A program made the position numbers and the translations under genes. The notes beneath the pieces are model-generated. The model was not told the DNA's origin, ran no database searches, and was given only the letters and a program-made list of their open reading frames with translations. From Verrucomicrobiota bacterium (lineage in GTDB: Bacteria; Verrucomicrobiota; Verrucomicrobiia; Methylacidiphilales; Verrucolacustridaceae), in assembly GCA_010031845.1 (NCBI GenBank), contig RGYX01000021.1, positions 1 through 10,576 on the forward strand: a stretch of 10,576 nucleotides of DNA, written 5' to 3'. Positions 1-7,442 of this stretch are shown here, piece after piece; the stretch's first letter is position 1; each line of letters starts with the position of its first letter.

Positions 1-165
1 ATAGCCGCACGGATCCAGCAGGGATCCGAACCCGGAAGGATCAACCTTTCCAAGAATTTCCGAGATCTGGTGGGCGACCGGATTGAGGCGGAGGCCCGAG
101 GAAAAAAACCGATCAAGCACCATGGCGAAATCGAGATGTTTTTTCTGCAGAAAATCAAGGAATGA
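1..165 (+). CDS. Adenylate/guanylate cyclase, class III, C-terminal end (partial)
   Basis: Reading from base 1 gives 54 residues ending at TGA 163-165; the start lies before the window. The peptide matches the end of the class III nucleotidyl cyclase catalytic domain: a G-R-I-N-L-S segment, where the family has 'G.vnvS..t...v', then a charged stretch with E-A-R-G-K-K-P-I-K, and finally H-G-E-I-E-M-F-F-L, which corresponds to the family's closing 'vKGkGeietyfl' strand. The usual second Gly (KGKG) reads K-H-H-G here. The family makes cAMP or cGMP from the nucleoside triphosphate. The metal-binding aspartates and substrate-selecting residues are outside the window, so substrate and activity cannot be judged. 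The stop overlaps the next start (ATGA at 162-165), suggesting coupled translation with the SufT-like gene. Confidence 0.8.
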   Translation: MAARIQQGSEPGRINLSKNFRDLVGDRIEAEARGKKPIKHHGEIEMFFLQKIKE

Positions 166-707
166 AGCCCGGAGAGCAGACCAAATTACTGAGGGAGGTG
201 CCGGCAACGGCGATTCCCGCCGGGACCCCTTTGGTTTTGCCCAAGGACACCGAAGTGACGCTAACCCAGTCGCTGGGTGGTAGTCACACTGTGGCCGGTA
301 GTTTTGGCTTGGCCCGGATTGAGGAGAAAGATCAGGACGCGTTGGGTTTGGCCGCAGTGGTCGCTCCTGTTGCGGGAGCTGATTCCCATGAGCCGGCCGA
401 TGAGAAGAAGGTGTGGGACAAGCTGAAGGAGGTTTATGATCCGGAGATTCCGGTCAATGTCGTGGACCTTGGGTTGGTCTACAGCATGGAGTTAAAAGCG
501 TTGCCTGCCGGGGGAAGTCGGGTGGATGTGAAAATGACGCTGACGGCTCCTGGTTGCGGGATGGGGCCGACGATCCAGGCGGATGCGCGCAACAAGGTTC
601 TTTCGGTGCCCGGGGTGAAGGAGGCGGAAGTGGAGTTGGTGTGGGAACCGGCTTGGAGCCAGTCGATGATTTCGGAGGCGGGAAAGATGAAGCTAGGTTG
701 GGTTTAA
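162..707 (+). CDS. sufT: SufT-like Fe-S cluster assembly/maturation protein (MIP18/DUF59 family)
   Basis: A complete 181-residue protein, the usual SufT length. Residues about 1-75 form the SufT-specific N-terminal part with an L-P-K-D-T segment and a T-Q-S-L-G-G-S-H-T-V motif. Residues about 82-165 are the MIP18/DUF59 domain: E-V-Y-D-P-E-I-P-V-N-V-V-D-L-G-L-V-Y at 90-107, then the T-A-P-G-C-G-M-G loop with the conserved cysteine C132. The tail E-P-A-W-S-Q-S-M-I-S is also typical. SufT proteins act in the cytoplasm in Fe-S cluster delivery to target enzymes. ATG 162 overlaps the cyclase stop; an AAGGA directly abuts the ATG, too close for an ideal Shine-Dalgarno, so coupled initiation is likely. 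No other suf gene is visible, but an Fe-S client, dihydroxy-acid dehydratase, lies two genes downstream. Family assignment is strong; the precise client is unknown. Confidence 0.88.
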   Translation: MKPGEQTKLLREVPATAIPAGTPLVLPKDTEVTLTQSLGGSHTVAGSFGLARIEEKDQDALGLAAVVAPVAGADSHEPADEKKVWDKLKEVYDPEIPVNVVDLGLVYSMELKALPAGGSRVDVKMTLTAPGCGMGPTIQADARNKVLSVPGVKEAEVELVWEPAWSQSMISEAGKMKLGWV

Positions 708-745
708 GCTCGTTCAACTGGTTAGATCGGGTCTTTTTGCATGGA

Positions 746-767
746 TCGGATTTGCATCAGAATCCGA
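746..767 (+). promoter_or_regulatory. Small inverted repeat upstream of the SIMPL gene
   Basis: In the 81-base gap between the SufT gene and the SIMPL gene, TCGGATT (746-752) and AATCCGA (761-767) can pair as a 7-bp stem with an 8-base loop. It overlaps an imperfect direct repeat in which GATCGG is followed by TTTGCAT twice (725-742 and 744-757). No T-run follows, so it is not a standard intrinsic terminator. It could be an operator or mRNA hairpin, or chance. Confidence 0.25.
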
Positions 768-788
768 AGATGAACTAACCTTATTTCC

Positions 789-1502
789 ATGGGTACGAGC
801 AAAACCGCCGCGATCATTCTTGGCTTGGCTTTGATCATTGCCGCCTGCCTCGTGACCGGACCTCTGCGGGATTTGGCTGCGTCTCGCGCCAGTTTGACGG
901 TGAAAGGTTTTGCGGAGCGTAAAATTGAATCTGACTTGGCGGTTGTGACTGTTGTTCTGGCCTCGAGAGGCAAAACCCTCAGGGAGGCCAACGAGCGTTT
1001 GCGTGAGGGCGAAAAGCGGGTCCGTGAGGTGTTCCGAATTGCCCAACCAGGGATGGAAGAAGGGCCTGTCCAAATGAATCCGCAACACCGACTGGATGCC
1101 CGTGGAAATCCCACCGCAGACATCGAGTTCTATGAGATCACCCGCTGCTTCAAAGCCCGTCTGAGGAACGTCGAACAAGCGGCGGACTTGAACCGATCCT
1201 TGGAAAATCTGGTGGCCGAAGGGTTGGAGGCAAATCTTAGTCCGATCGAATATCTGTGCACGGATCTGGCGGGATGGAAAGCCGACCTCCTCCAGGAGGC
1301 GATGAAGGATGCCCGTTTGCGGGCAGAGAAAATGGCCGGCCATGGGGGACGAAAGCTGGGCAGAATCCTTTCGGCCCAGCAGGGGGTATTTCAGCTCACC
1401 GATCCCTACAGCACGGAAGTCTCAGCCTTGGGCGTGCTTGACACTGGGTCCAAAGCCAAAAGTCTCAAAGCCACCGTGACCGTTCAATTCCAACTCCGAT
1501 GA
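789..1502 (+). CDS. SIMPL domain (DUF541) protein, membrane-anchored
   Basis: A 237-residue protein with an N-terminal hydrophobic segment (about residues 6-24) acting as an uncleaved anchor or signal peptide. A cysteine at position 20 is not in a clear lipobox. The SIMPL/DUF541 domain follows: [10 protein letters not shown] near 35-44 and the S-D-L-A-V-V-T-V strand near 48-55, the family's 'V.G.g......D.a.v...v' opening. In the C-terminal half come [13 protein letters not shown] (171-183), G-R-K-L-G (187-191) and a final strand A-T-V-T-V-Q-F. SIMPL proteins are periplasmic or surface proteins of poorly defined role; E. coli YggE is linked to oxidative stress defence. No clear Shine-Dalgarno precedes ATG 789. 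The stop overlaps the ilvD start by ATGA (1499-1502). Confidence 0.85.
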   Translation: MGTSKTAAIILGLALIIAACLVTGPLRDLAASRASLTVKGFAERKIESDLAVVTVVLASRGKTLREANERLREGEKRVREVFRIAQPGMEEGPVQMNPQHRLDARGNPTADIEFYEITRCFKARLRNVEQAADLNRSLENLVAEGLEANLSPIEYLCTDLAGWKADLLQEAMKDARLRAEKMAGHGGRKLGRILSAQQGVFQLTDPYSTEVSALGVLDTGSKAKSLKATVTVQFQLR

Positions 1503-3205
1503 AGAACAAATCATCCGGCGGGGGGTTAAGGAAGTTTTCGGGGCCCTTGGTGGATGGGTCGGAGCGGGCGCCAAGCCGCGCCATGCTCCATGCCGTCGGG
1601 TTCCAGCCGGATGATTTTCGCAAGCCGCAGATCGGGATCGCTTCCACTTGGAGCCAGGTGACCCCTTGTAACATGCATATCGACGAGCTGGCCCGTGAGG
1701 CGGCCACAGGGGCGGACGAGGCGGGCGGTAAGGCGCTCATTTTTAACACCATCACCATCTCGGACGGCATCTCGATGGGGTCGGAGGGAATGAAGTACTC
1801 GCTGGTTTCCCGCGAGGTGATTGCGGATTCGATCGAGACGGTGGCGGGGTGTCAGGGTTTCGATGCCCTGGTGACGCTGGGTGGCTGTGACAAGAACATG
1901 CCGGGCTGTGTGATGGCGATGTTGCGGCTGAATCGTCCCTCGATATTTGTTTATGGCGGAACGATTCTTCCGGGATGCCTATACAACAAAAATCTGGATA
2001 TCGTGAGCGTCTTTGAGGCGGTAGGGCAGCGGGCCAAGGGGAAGATCGACGATTCACAGCTGGGCCAGATCGAGAGGTGCGCGATCCCGGGGCCGGGCTC
2101 GTGCGGCGGAATGTACACCGCCAACACCATGGCGAGTGCCATTGAAGCGATGGGGTTAAGCCTGCCAAACAGCTCGGCGATGGCGGCGGTGTCGCCGGAG
2201 AAGAGGGCAGACTCCAGGGCGGCGGGCCGGGCCGCCTACGGGGTATTGGAGAAGGGAATCCGTCCGTTGGACATCGTCACGCGCAAGTCGCTGGAGAACG
2301 CGATGACGGTGATCACGGCCTTGGGGGGATCAACGAACGCAGTGCTGCACTTCCTGGCCATCGCCCACACCGCCAGGATCAAGCTGGAGATCGATGATTT
2401 TAACCGAATCGGCAAGCGGGTACCGGTCCTAGCCGACCTTAAACCCAGCGGCAGGTTTGTGATGTCGGAACTAGTGAAGATCGGCGGGCTGGTGCCGCTG
2501 ATGAGGCGGTTGTTGGAGAAGGGGCTGCTGCACGGAGACTGCATGACCGTGACGGGCAAGACGCTGGAGAAGAATTTAAAAAACTGCGCAGACTACCCAT
2601 CGGGGCAGGAAATTATCCGGCCGTTCAGCGATCCCATCAAAAAGACGGGGCACTTGGTGATCCTGCGGGGCAATCTGGCGCCGGGCGGGGCGGTGGCGAA
2701 GATTAGTGGCAAGGAGGGGGAACGGTTTGAGGGCACGGCCAAGGTGTACGGTGGGGAGGAGGAGGCAATGAAGGCGATCCTCGCGGGGAAGGTGGTGAAA
2801 GGGGATGTGGTGGTGATCCGTTACGAGGGGCCGCGCGGAGGGCCGGGAATGCGTGAGATGCTGGCACCGACGAGCGCGATCATGGGCGAGGGGCTGGGCA
2901 AAGATGTGGCGCTGATTACCGACGGGCGCTTTTCCGGCGGGACGCACGGATTTGTGGTGGGTCACATCACGCCGGAGGCTTACGATGGCGGGCCCTTGGC
3001 GTTGGTGAAAAGCGGAGACCGGATCGTCATCGATGCCCGTGCAAAGGAGATCCGTTTGGAAATTTCTGCGACCGAGATGCAGAAGCGTCGTAAGGTCTGG
3101 AAAAAACCCAAACCGCGTTACACGCGGGGGGTGTTGGCCAAGTTTGCCCACCTGACGGCGGATGCCTCCCATGGGGCCGTGACGGATGAGGGGCTGAGGC
3201 TTTAA
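1499..3205 (+). CDS. ilvD: Dihydroxy-acid dehydratase
   Basis: A complete 568-residue IlvD/Edd-family dehydratase. It removes water from 2,3-dihydroxyisovalerate and 2,3-dihydroxy-3-methylvalerate, the penultimate step to valine and isoleucine (and, through ketoisovalerate, to leucine and pantothenate). The three cluster cysteines are visible: C57 in T-P-C-N-M-H, C130 in G-G-C-D-K-N-M-P-G and C202 in [14 protein letters not shown]131 and K132 correspond to the Mg2+-binding Asp and carbamylated Lys. The C-terminal signature [14 protein letters not shown] holds S479, the proposed catalytic base. The sequence [19 protein letters not shown] and the length resemble the plant/yeast/cyanobacterial [2Fe-2S] class rather than the about 616-residue E. 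coli [4Fe-4S] enzyme. It starts inside the SIMPL stop codon. No other ilv gene is visible. A sugar-acid dehydratase is possible but less likely from these motifs. Confidence 0.95.
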   Translation: MKNKSSGGGLRKFSGPLVDGSERAPSRAMLHAVGFQPDDFRKPQIGIASTWSQVTPCNMHIDELAREAATGADEAGGKALIFNTITISDGISMGSEGMKYSLVSREVIADSIETVAGCQGFDALVTLGGCDKNMPGCVMAMLRLNRPSIFVYGGTILPGCLYNKNLDIVSVFEAVGQRAKGKIDDSQLGQIERCAIPGPGSCGGMYTANTMASAIEAMGLSLPNSSAMAAVSPEKRADSRAAGRAAYGVLEKGIRPLDIVTRKSLENAMTVITALGGSTNAVLHFLAIAHTARIKLEIDDFNRIGKRVPVLADLKPSGRFVMSELVKIGGLVPLMRRLLEKGLLHGDCMTVTGKTLEKNLKNCADYPSGQEIIRPFSDPIKKTGHLVILRGNLAPGGAVAKISGKEGERFEGTAKVYGGEEEAMKAILAGKVVKGDVVVIRYEGPRGGPGMREMLAPTSAIMGEGLGKDVALITDGRFSGGTHGFVVGHITPEAYDGGPLALVKSGDRIVIDARAKEIRLEISATEMQKRRKVWKKPKPRYTRGVLAKFAHLTADASHGAVTDEGLRL

Positions 3206-3874
3206 TTGAAACGTGGAAGCTGGGGACCGGCGGCGATCTTTCTCGCCGTGGTCATTACGGCCGGGGTAGGGGTGAGATCCTGTATGAACCTTCCCGCCAG
3301 GTTGGCGTCCCGAACCGCCGATGGGGTCAGGCAGGGAATTTCAGAAGTCTTCGTTGATTTTCTTCACGTACGACCGGCGGTTCGGGAGGGCACCAGGGTG
3401 GTCTGGGGCCAGACCTCGGCCAAAAACCAGATCGTGGTGGCGGAAAAAAGAATCGAGGTGGAGTACGACTGGGAACATGTCTGGTTGGGGAGTCATAAGG
3501 TGATCCGATTGAGTCAGGCTTACCGGGTGAAGGCGGGTTTTGATCTGGAAAAACCTTTTTGGGTGGAGTTGGGGCCGGGTGAGGGGCAGGCCACCGCCTG
3601 TCTGCCCTTTCCCGAAATTTTAGCGATCAGCCAGGAGGGGGCGCCGACTTACCGGGACGATGATGGGTGGTGGAACAAGGTGACAGATCAGGATCGGGCG
3701 GGTGCTTTGGCGAAGTTGGCAGAGGAGGCTCAGCGCAGGGCCGTGCAAAGCGGAATCTTACGGGAGGCGGAGGAGATGACGGGCAGCCGACTGACCGATC
3801 TGGCACGAGCCAAGGATATCCAGTTGAAACTGGACTACCGCCAACCTGGAAACTCAAAACAGAACCAACCATGA
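3206..3874 (+). CDS. DUF4230-like membrane-anchored protein
   Basis: A 222-residue protein read from TTG 3206, the base right after the ilvD stop (TAA 3203-3205), with GAGG at 3196-3199 at good spacing. Starting here keeps the N-terminal hydrophobic segment (about residues 8-23), which the next ATG (3284) would remove. After a short amphipathic stretch, the body reads like DUF4230: a basic strand region around 63-100, A-Y-R-V-K-A-G-F-D-L-E-K near 105-116, L-P-F-P-E-I-L near 133-139, and an Ala-rich helix (about 163-205) with A-L-A-K-L-A-E-E-A-Q-R-R-A and the Q-S-G-I-L step. DUF4230 has no established function. The topology suggests a single anchor with the domain outside the cytoplasm. The stop is followed after 31 bases by another membrane-anchored gene. 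Confidence 0.65.
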   Translation: MKRGSWGPAAIFLAVVITAGVGVRSCMNLPARLASRTADGVRQGISEVFVDFLHVRPAVREGTRVVWGQTSAKNQIVVAEKRIEVEYDWEHVWLGSHKVIRLSQAYRVKAGFDLEKPFWVELGPGEGQATACLPFPEILAISQEGAPTYRDDDGWWNKVTDQDRAGALAKLAEEAQRRAVQSGILREAEEMTGSRLTDLARAKDIQLKLDYRQPGNSKQNQP

Positions 3875-3905
3875 ACGGCTTGTCTGCCAAACCCAAAAGA
3901 AGCGT

Positions 3906-4955
3906 ATGGATTGGAAGGCTTTTTTCAAGCGAACGATGGTTTTGGTTTTCTGCTTTTCCCTAGCGGTTCACCTGCTTTTACTGATTGGTTTTGGAGGCAT
4001 GACCCTGTTCAAGGGACGGGTGGCCAAGCTCCCCTTTAAGGCGGAACAGATTGCCGCCGACAAAATCATCGAGGCCGTGCCTCCGCCGATGGATGAACCA
4101 GTCGTGGAAGAGGCTGCCACAGCTGATCCCATGAAGCAGGAGGAGGCCTCTTCCTCCTCCGAAGATGCCCCCGGTGGCGCAAGTTGGGCTCCGGCGATTG
4201 CCAGGGATGTGAAGACCTCTCCCACCGGAATCCTAGGCGGGACAGGCACGGGATCTGGAACCGGCACCGGCAAGGGTTCAGGAAAAGGTGGGGGGATGGG
4301 GTCGGGCATCAAACTCTTCGGAGTGGAAGTCAAAGCGAGAAAACTTGGAGTCGTCGTGAGCATCAACAAAGGAGCTCAAAGCTCTGGTCGGCTGCCTGGA
4401 ATCTTTGAGGAAATCTTTAAGCTATTTCCGGACAGTCCCGTTTTTTTGACGAACGGGGGCGGAATGATGGACTGGGACAAGGCGTTGGATGACTTCAATC
4501 AAAGGGTGGAGGAAGGTAAAAAGAAGGAGAAAGAAAGTAAGATACCGTATCGTGGGCCAACCAAGATGGAGAAACCGAAAGCGGCCCGCTTTAACACCGG
4601 GGAGGCTTTGGATTGGGTCGCCGTGAGGGGGAGCAATCTGATTTCTGATTACCCTGGACTCAAGGCAAAACATCCTGAGCTTTTTGAGGATCTCCGAAAG
4701 CGCAGCAATGTTTGGTTCATCACCAGCTACAAGGATGCCAACGCCTCCTACCTGGCTTTTGATGAGCTGATCAAGAGAGGAGTGCAGGCGATCTACTGGT
4801 ATAATTCCTTTGATAGCCCCATTGAGGGCAAAGAGTCCGAAAGAATCGCCCAGCAAATCACGGAGGCCCAAATCGAAATTCTGATCCAGAGCCAAGGTGG
4901 GAAAATGCAGGGTCAGGAATGGCTGAACAAAGTCGGGGCAAAATACGTAAAATAA
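3906..4955 (+). CDS. Membrane-anchored protein with degenerate von Willebrand A-like domain
   Basis: A 349-residue protein. Residues about 10-34 form one transmembrane helix after a short basic N-terminus. An acidic, Pro- and Ser-rich stretch (about 55-95, with P-P-P-M-D-E-P) and a Gly/Thr/Ser-rich linker (about 111-134) follow, an outline like TonB/TolA-type anchors. From about 135, F-G-V-E-V-K-A-R-K-L-G-V-V-V-S-I-N-K-G resembles the opening of the von Willebrand A-like domains that follow such linkers in Verrucomicrobiota-type proteins, but the metal-binding D-x-S-x-S is replaced by S152-I-N154-K-G156. The rest alternates strands and helices, including V-W-F-I-T-S-Y and A-I-Y-W-Y-N-S-F. A charged Lys/Glu insertion lies at about 201-225. 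Role unknown; a structural or binding function is inferred. An ATG at 3871 overlapping the previous stop opens a different 30-codon frame and is not the start. Confidence 0.7.
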   Translation: MDWKAFFKRTMVLVFCFSLAVHLLLLIGFGGMTLFKGRVAKLPFKAEQIAADKIIEAVPPPMDEPVVEEAATADPMKQEEASSSSEDAPGGASWAPAIARDVKTSPTGILGGTGTGSGTGTGKGSGKGGGMGSGIKLFGVEVKARKLGVVVSINKGAQSSGRLPGIFEEIFKLFPDSPVFLTNGGGMMDWDKALDDFNQRVEEGKKKEKESKIPYRGPTKMEKPKAARFNTGEALDWVAVRGSNLISDYPGLKAKHPELFEDLRKRSNVWFITSYKDANASYLAFDELIKRGVQAIYWYNSFDSPIEGKESERIAQQITEAQIEILIQSQGGKMQGQEWLNKVGAKYVK

Positions 4956-5079
4956 GGCCGAACCTTTTGCGCTGACCGAATCGCATGGATGGCTTTTCGC
5001 GCTGGGCCAAATGCACAACAGTGACCGCAGTCATGACAAAAAAAACCGACAAGGTTTGAAAAAAGGGCATCATTCCATC

Positions 5080-6654
5080 ATGTTTCGCCTAGGGATTATT
5101 TGTTTGCTGATCCTTCCCTTGGGGCTTTGGGGGCGGGACTTGAATCGTAACGGCATCCAAGATCCCTACGAAGATCCCTCCCTCCCGGTGGAGCAGCGGG
5201 TGGAGAACCTCCTCTCGCAAATGACCCTGGAGGAGAAAACCTGCCAACTCGCCACCCTTTACGGATATGGACGGGTTCTGAAGGATAAATTGCCCACTTC
5301 GGGATGGAAAAAAGAGATCTGGAAGGATGGCATTGCAAACATCGACGAGGAATTAAACGGTATTCCGGAACTGGGGCCCCAGTCCAAACGGAACTTTCGG
5401 GCCCAAGTGGAAAAAATCAACGATCTCGTTTGGCCACCCTCCAGTCATGCCAAGGCTTTGAACCAGATCCAGGAGTGGTTCTGGACTGAAACGCGTCTTG
5501 GCATCCCGGTGGATTTCACCAACGAGGGGATCCGCGGGGTGGCTCACTATCGTGCGACCTGTTTTCCGTCTCAGTTAGGTGTGGGAGCAACTTGGAACCG
5601 CAACTTGGTGGCCCGGATTGGCGAGGTGACCGCCACGGAGGCGAAGGCCCTTGGGTACTCCAACATTTATTCTCCCGTTCTTGACCTTGCCCGAGACCCG
5701 CGCTGGGGCCGGGTGGTGGAGTGTTATGGGGAAGATCCCTACTTGGTGGCGCAACTCGGGGCCGCCCAGGCTCAAGCCCTGGAGGAAAATGGCATTGTCT
5801 CAACCGGAAAGCATTTTGCTATCTATTCCATTCCCAAAGGCGGAAGGGACGGCCAAGCCCGGACCGATCCGCACGTGGCTCCCCGGGAAATGGAGATGCT
5901 GTATCTTTGGCCCTGGGAGCAGGTCATTCACGCGAGCGGAATGAGGGGAATCATGAGTTCCTACAACGATTTTGATGGCGTCCCCATCTCCGGCAGCAGG
6001 GAATTTCTCACCACCATCCTGCGGGAGAGGTTTGGTTTTCGTGGGTATGTGGTTTCAGACAGCGATGCGGTGGATTATCTGGCCAGCAAGCACCGGGTGG
6101 CCAAGGATTATCGGGAGGCCTGCCTGCAATTCCTTGAGGCCGGCGGCAATGTCCGGACCGAGTTCAACCCCCCGGAGAAATTCATCCAACCCGTCCGTGA
6201 TCTGGTCAAGCAGGGCCGGCTTTTCGAAAAAACAATCGATGACCGGGTGCGCGATGTCCTCCGGGTCAAGTTTACCGCGGGATTATTTGATCGTCTGCCG
6301 GTGCCGGATCCTGCGGCCTCGGATGCGTTGGTGGGGGCTCCCGCACATCGGGAGGTGGCCAAGCAGGCTGCCCGTGAATCCCTTGTTCTCCTGAAGAACG
6401 AAAAGGGAATTTTGCCCTTGGCCAAGTCCCTGAAAAAGGTTCTCGTCTGCGGTCCTGGGGCACGGGAAAAGACCAGTTCCCTGAGCCGGTACGGCTCTTT
6501 CGGTGGGGAGGTGATTTCCGTGGAAGAGGGCATTCGCATGGTGGTGCCCGGAGCGGAGGTCCTTTACGCCAAGGGATGCGAGTATGCCGATTCTCTCAGG
6601 AAAAGGCGGAGATCGATGAGGCGGTCAAAATGGCCGGGCAGGCAGAGGCAGTGA
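5080..6654 (+). CDS. Glycoside hydrolase family 3 beta-glycosidase, N-terminal part before frameshift
   Basis: GH3 enzymes release terminal beta-linked sugars (glucose, xylose and others). ATG 5080 gives a clear signal peptide (M-F-R-L-G-I-I-C-L-L-I-L-P-L-G-L-W); an upstream in-frame ATG at 5011 would add a charged 23-residue leader and is less likely. After cleavage comes D-L-N-R-N-G-I-Q-D-P-Y-E-D, then M-T-L-E-E-K, the usual start of the catalytic barrel. Barrel motifs: R-D-P-R-W-G-R-V-V-E-C-Y-G-E-D-P-Y, the substrate-binding K-H-F, and G-Y-V-V-S-D-S-D-A-V, whose Asp (codon 6058-6060, residue 327 from this start) is the nucleophile. V-L-L-K-N-E-K-G-I-L-P-L opens the second domain. Near 6592-6605 the frame is lost; the last 15 or so residues are Arg-rich nonsense before TGA 6654. 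The remainder continues in another frame to 7442. Beta-glucosidase or xylosidase specificity cannot be told. Confidence 0.88.
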   Translation: MFRLGIICLLILPLGLWGRDLNRNGIQDPYEDPSLPVEQRVENLLSQMTLEEKTCQLATLYGYGRVLKDKLPTSGWKKEIWKDGIANIDEELNGIPELGPQSKRNFRAQVEKINDLVWPPSSHAKALNQIQEWFWTETRLGIPVDFTNEGIRGVAHYRATCFPSQLGVGATWNRNLVARIGEVTATEAKALGYSNIYSPVLDLARDPRWGRVVECYGEDPYLVAQLGAAQAQALEENGIVSTGKHFAIYSIPKGGRDGQARTDPHVAPREMEMLYLWPWEQVIHASGMRGIMSSYNDFDGVPISGSREFLTTILRERFGFRGYVVSDSDAVDYLASKHRVAKDYREACLQFLEAGGNVRTEFNPPEKFIQPVRDLVKQGRLFEKTIDDRVRDVLRVKFTAGLFDRLPVPDPAASDALVGAPAHREVAKQAARESLVLLKNEKGILPLAKSLKKVLVCGPGAREKTSSLSRYGSFGGEVISVEEGIRMVVPGAEVLYAKGCEYADSLRKRRRSMRRSKWPGRQRQ

Positions 6655-7442
6655 TCGTGGTGCTGGGTGAGTCGGATGCCATGGTGGGGGAGAGTAAAAG
6701 CCGGACTTCCCTGGATTTACCCGGTTTCCAGAACGATCTGGTACGGGCCTTGGCTGGTACGGGGAAGCCGGTCGTGGCAGTGATCTTGGGCGGGCGACCG
6801 CTCACCATCAACCTCGTCCAAAACAAACTGCCCGCCATCCTTTTGGCTTGGTTCCCCGGGGAGTATGGGGGGCAAGCCGTGGCCGAGGCGATTTTCGGGG
6901 AAATCAATCCGGGCGGTAAACTGCCCGTGACGTTTCCCAGAACCGTGGGCCAGATTGAATTCAATTTTCCCGCCAAGCCCGGAAGCCAGGCGGGCATGGG
7001 TAAGGGGGATGATCCGAATGGTGCGGGCAACAGCCTGGTCACCGGGGCGCTTTACCCCTTTGGGTATGGGTTGAGCTTTACGGAGTTTTCCTACTCCGCG
7101 ATCCAGTTGGTCCCGGAAAAGATTCGGCCGAACGGCGAACTGGAGGTGCGGATAGAGATCCGGAACACCGGCACGCGGACGGGAGAGGAGGTGGTGCAAC
7201 TTTATCTGAGGGACATCCTTGCCTCTGTGACCCCGTATGAAAAGGTGTTAAGGGGTTTTGAGCGCGTTTCCCTGCAACCCGGGGAGAAAAAAACCGTCCG
7301 TTTCCGGCTTGGCAAAGAAGACATGGAACTGATTGACCGGCGGGGGCGCAGGGTCGTCGAGCCGGGTGATTTTTTGGTGGAACTGGGATCCTCCTCGACC
7401 GATATCCGGCAAACGGCCAAATTTGAAGTGAAGGCTCCATGA
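6576..7442 (+). CDS. Glycoside hydrolase family 3, C-terminal part after frameshift
   Basis: This frame carries the rest of the GH3 enzyme; homology-like sequence begins at about 6600 (E-K-A-E-I-D-E-A). It has the GH3 C-terminal domain: A-V-I-V-V-L-G-E, a G-E-S-K-S-R-T-S-L-D-L-P-G-F-Q stretch whose Glu (codon 6690-6692) lies where many family members have the acid/base, G-K-P-V-V-A-V-I-L-G-G-R-P and W-F-P-G-E-Y-G-G-Q-A-V. The junction Y-P-F-G-Y-G-L-S-F-T-E-F-S-Y leads to a fibronectin III-like domain (about 7080-7430) with Y-E-K-V-L-R-G-F and L-Q-P-G-E-K-K-T-V. The ATG at 6576 has no convincing ribosome binding site and lies upstream of the true homology, so separate translation is unlikely. 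With the N-terminal part it would make a secreted enzyme of about 790 residues, normal for three-domain GH3. The stop overlaps the esterase start (ATGA 7439-7442). Confidence 0.85.
   Translation: MRVCRFSQEKAEIDEAVKMAGQAEAVIVVLGESDAMVGESKSRTSLDLPGFQNDLVRALAGTGKPVVAVILGGRPLTINLVQNKLPAILLAWFPGEYGGQAVAEAIFGEINPGGKLPVTFPRTVGQIEFNFPAKPGSQAGMGKGDDPNGAGNSLVTGALYPFGYGLSFTEFSYSAIQLVPEKIRPNGELEVRIEIRNTGTRTGEEVVQLYLRDILASVTPYEKVLRGFERVSLQPGEKKTVRFRLGKEDMELIDRRGRRVVEPGDFLVELGSSSTDIRQTAKFEVKAP
6592..6605 (+). other. Frameshift site within the GH3 gene
   Basis: Up to about 6594 the GH3 protein reads in the frame of 5080; from about 6600 it reads one base back. Two simple events fit: expansion of the TC repeat at 6592-6597 by one unit (GAT TCT CAG GAA becoming GAT TCT CTC AGG), or loss of one A from the A-run at 6601-6604 (AGG AAA AAG GCG becoming AGG AAA AGG CGG). 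The second is also a common sequencing error. There is no canonical X-XXY-YYZ slippery heptamer here, so programmed -1 frameshifting is unlikely. Confidence 0.8.

Noticed and set aside
714..1343. 209-codon open frame on the - strand opposite the SIMPL gene
   Set aside because: It is antisense to a well-supported family gene, its peptide has no recognisable domain, and its frame is open because of the codon bias of the + strand gene.
2576..3172. 198-codon open frame on the - strand within ilvD
   Set aside because: Rich in His, Arg and Pro, typical of an antisense shadow, and fully inside the conserved end of IlvD.
3871..3963. ATGA overlap at the end of the DUF4230-like gene as a gene start
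   Set aside because: The frame gives only 30 codons of aromatic-rich nonsense; the real protein with its transmembrane helix starts at 3906 in another frame.
4111..4340. Gly/Thr/Ser-rich coding repeat as a DNA repeat element
   Set aside because: It is a low-complexity protein linker in a continuous frame; the DNA shows no exact repeat units of note.
4954..4968. Possible terminator after the vWA-like gene (AAGG/CCTT followed by T residues)
   Set aside because: The stem has only four base pairs and the T-run is part of the stem itself.
4964..5006. Direct repeat CTTTTGCGCTG / CTTTTCGCGCTG before the GH3 gene as a promoter or operator
   Set aside because: Only two imperfect short copies, with no matching -10/-35 pair at proper spacing.
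6594..6606. Programmed -1 ribosomal frameshift in the GH3 gene
   Set aside because: No X-XXY-YYZ heptamer in the zero frame, and no reason is known for frameshifting in GH3; mutation or sequence error is simpler.
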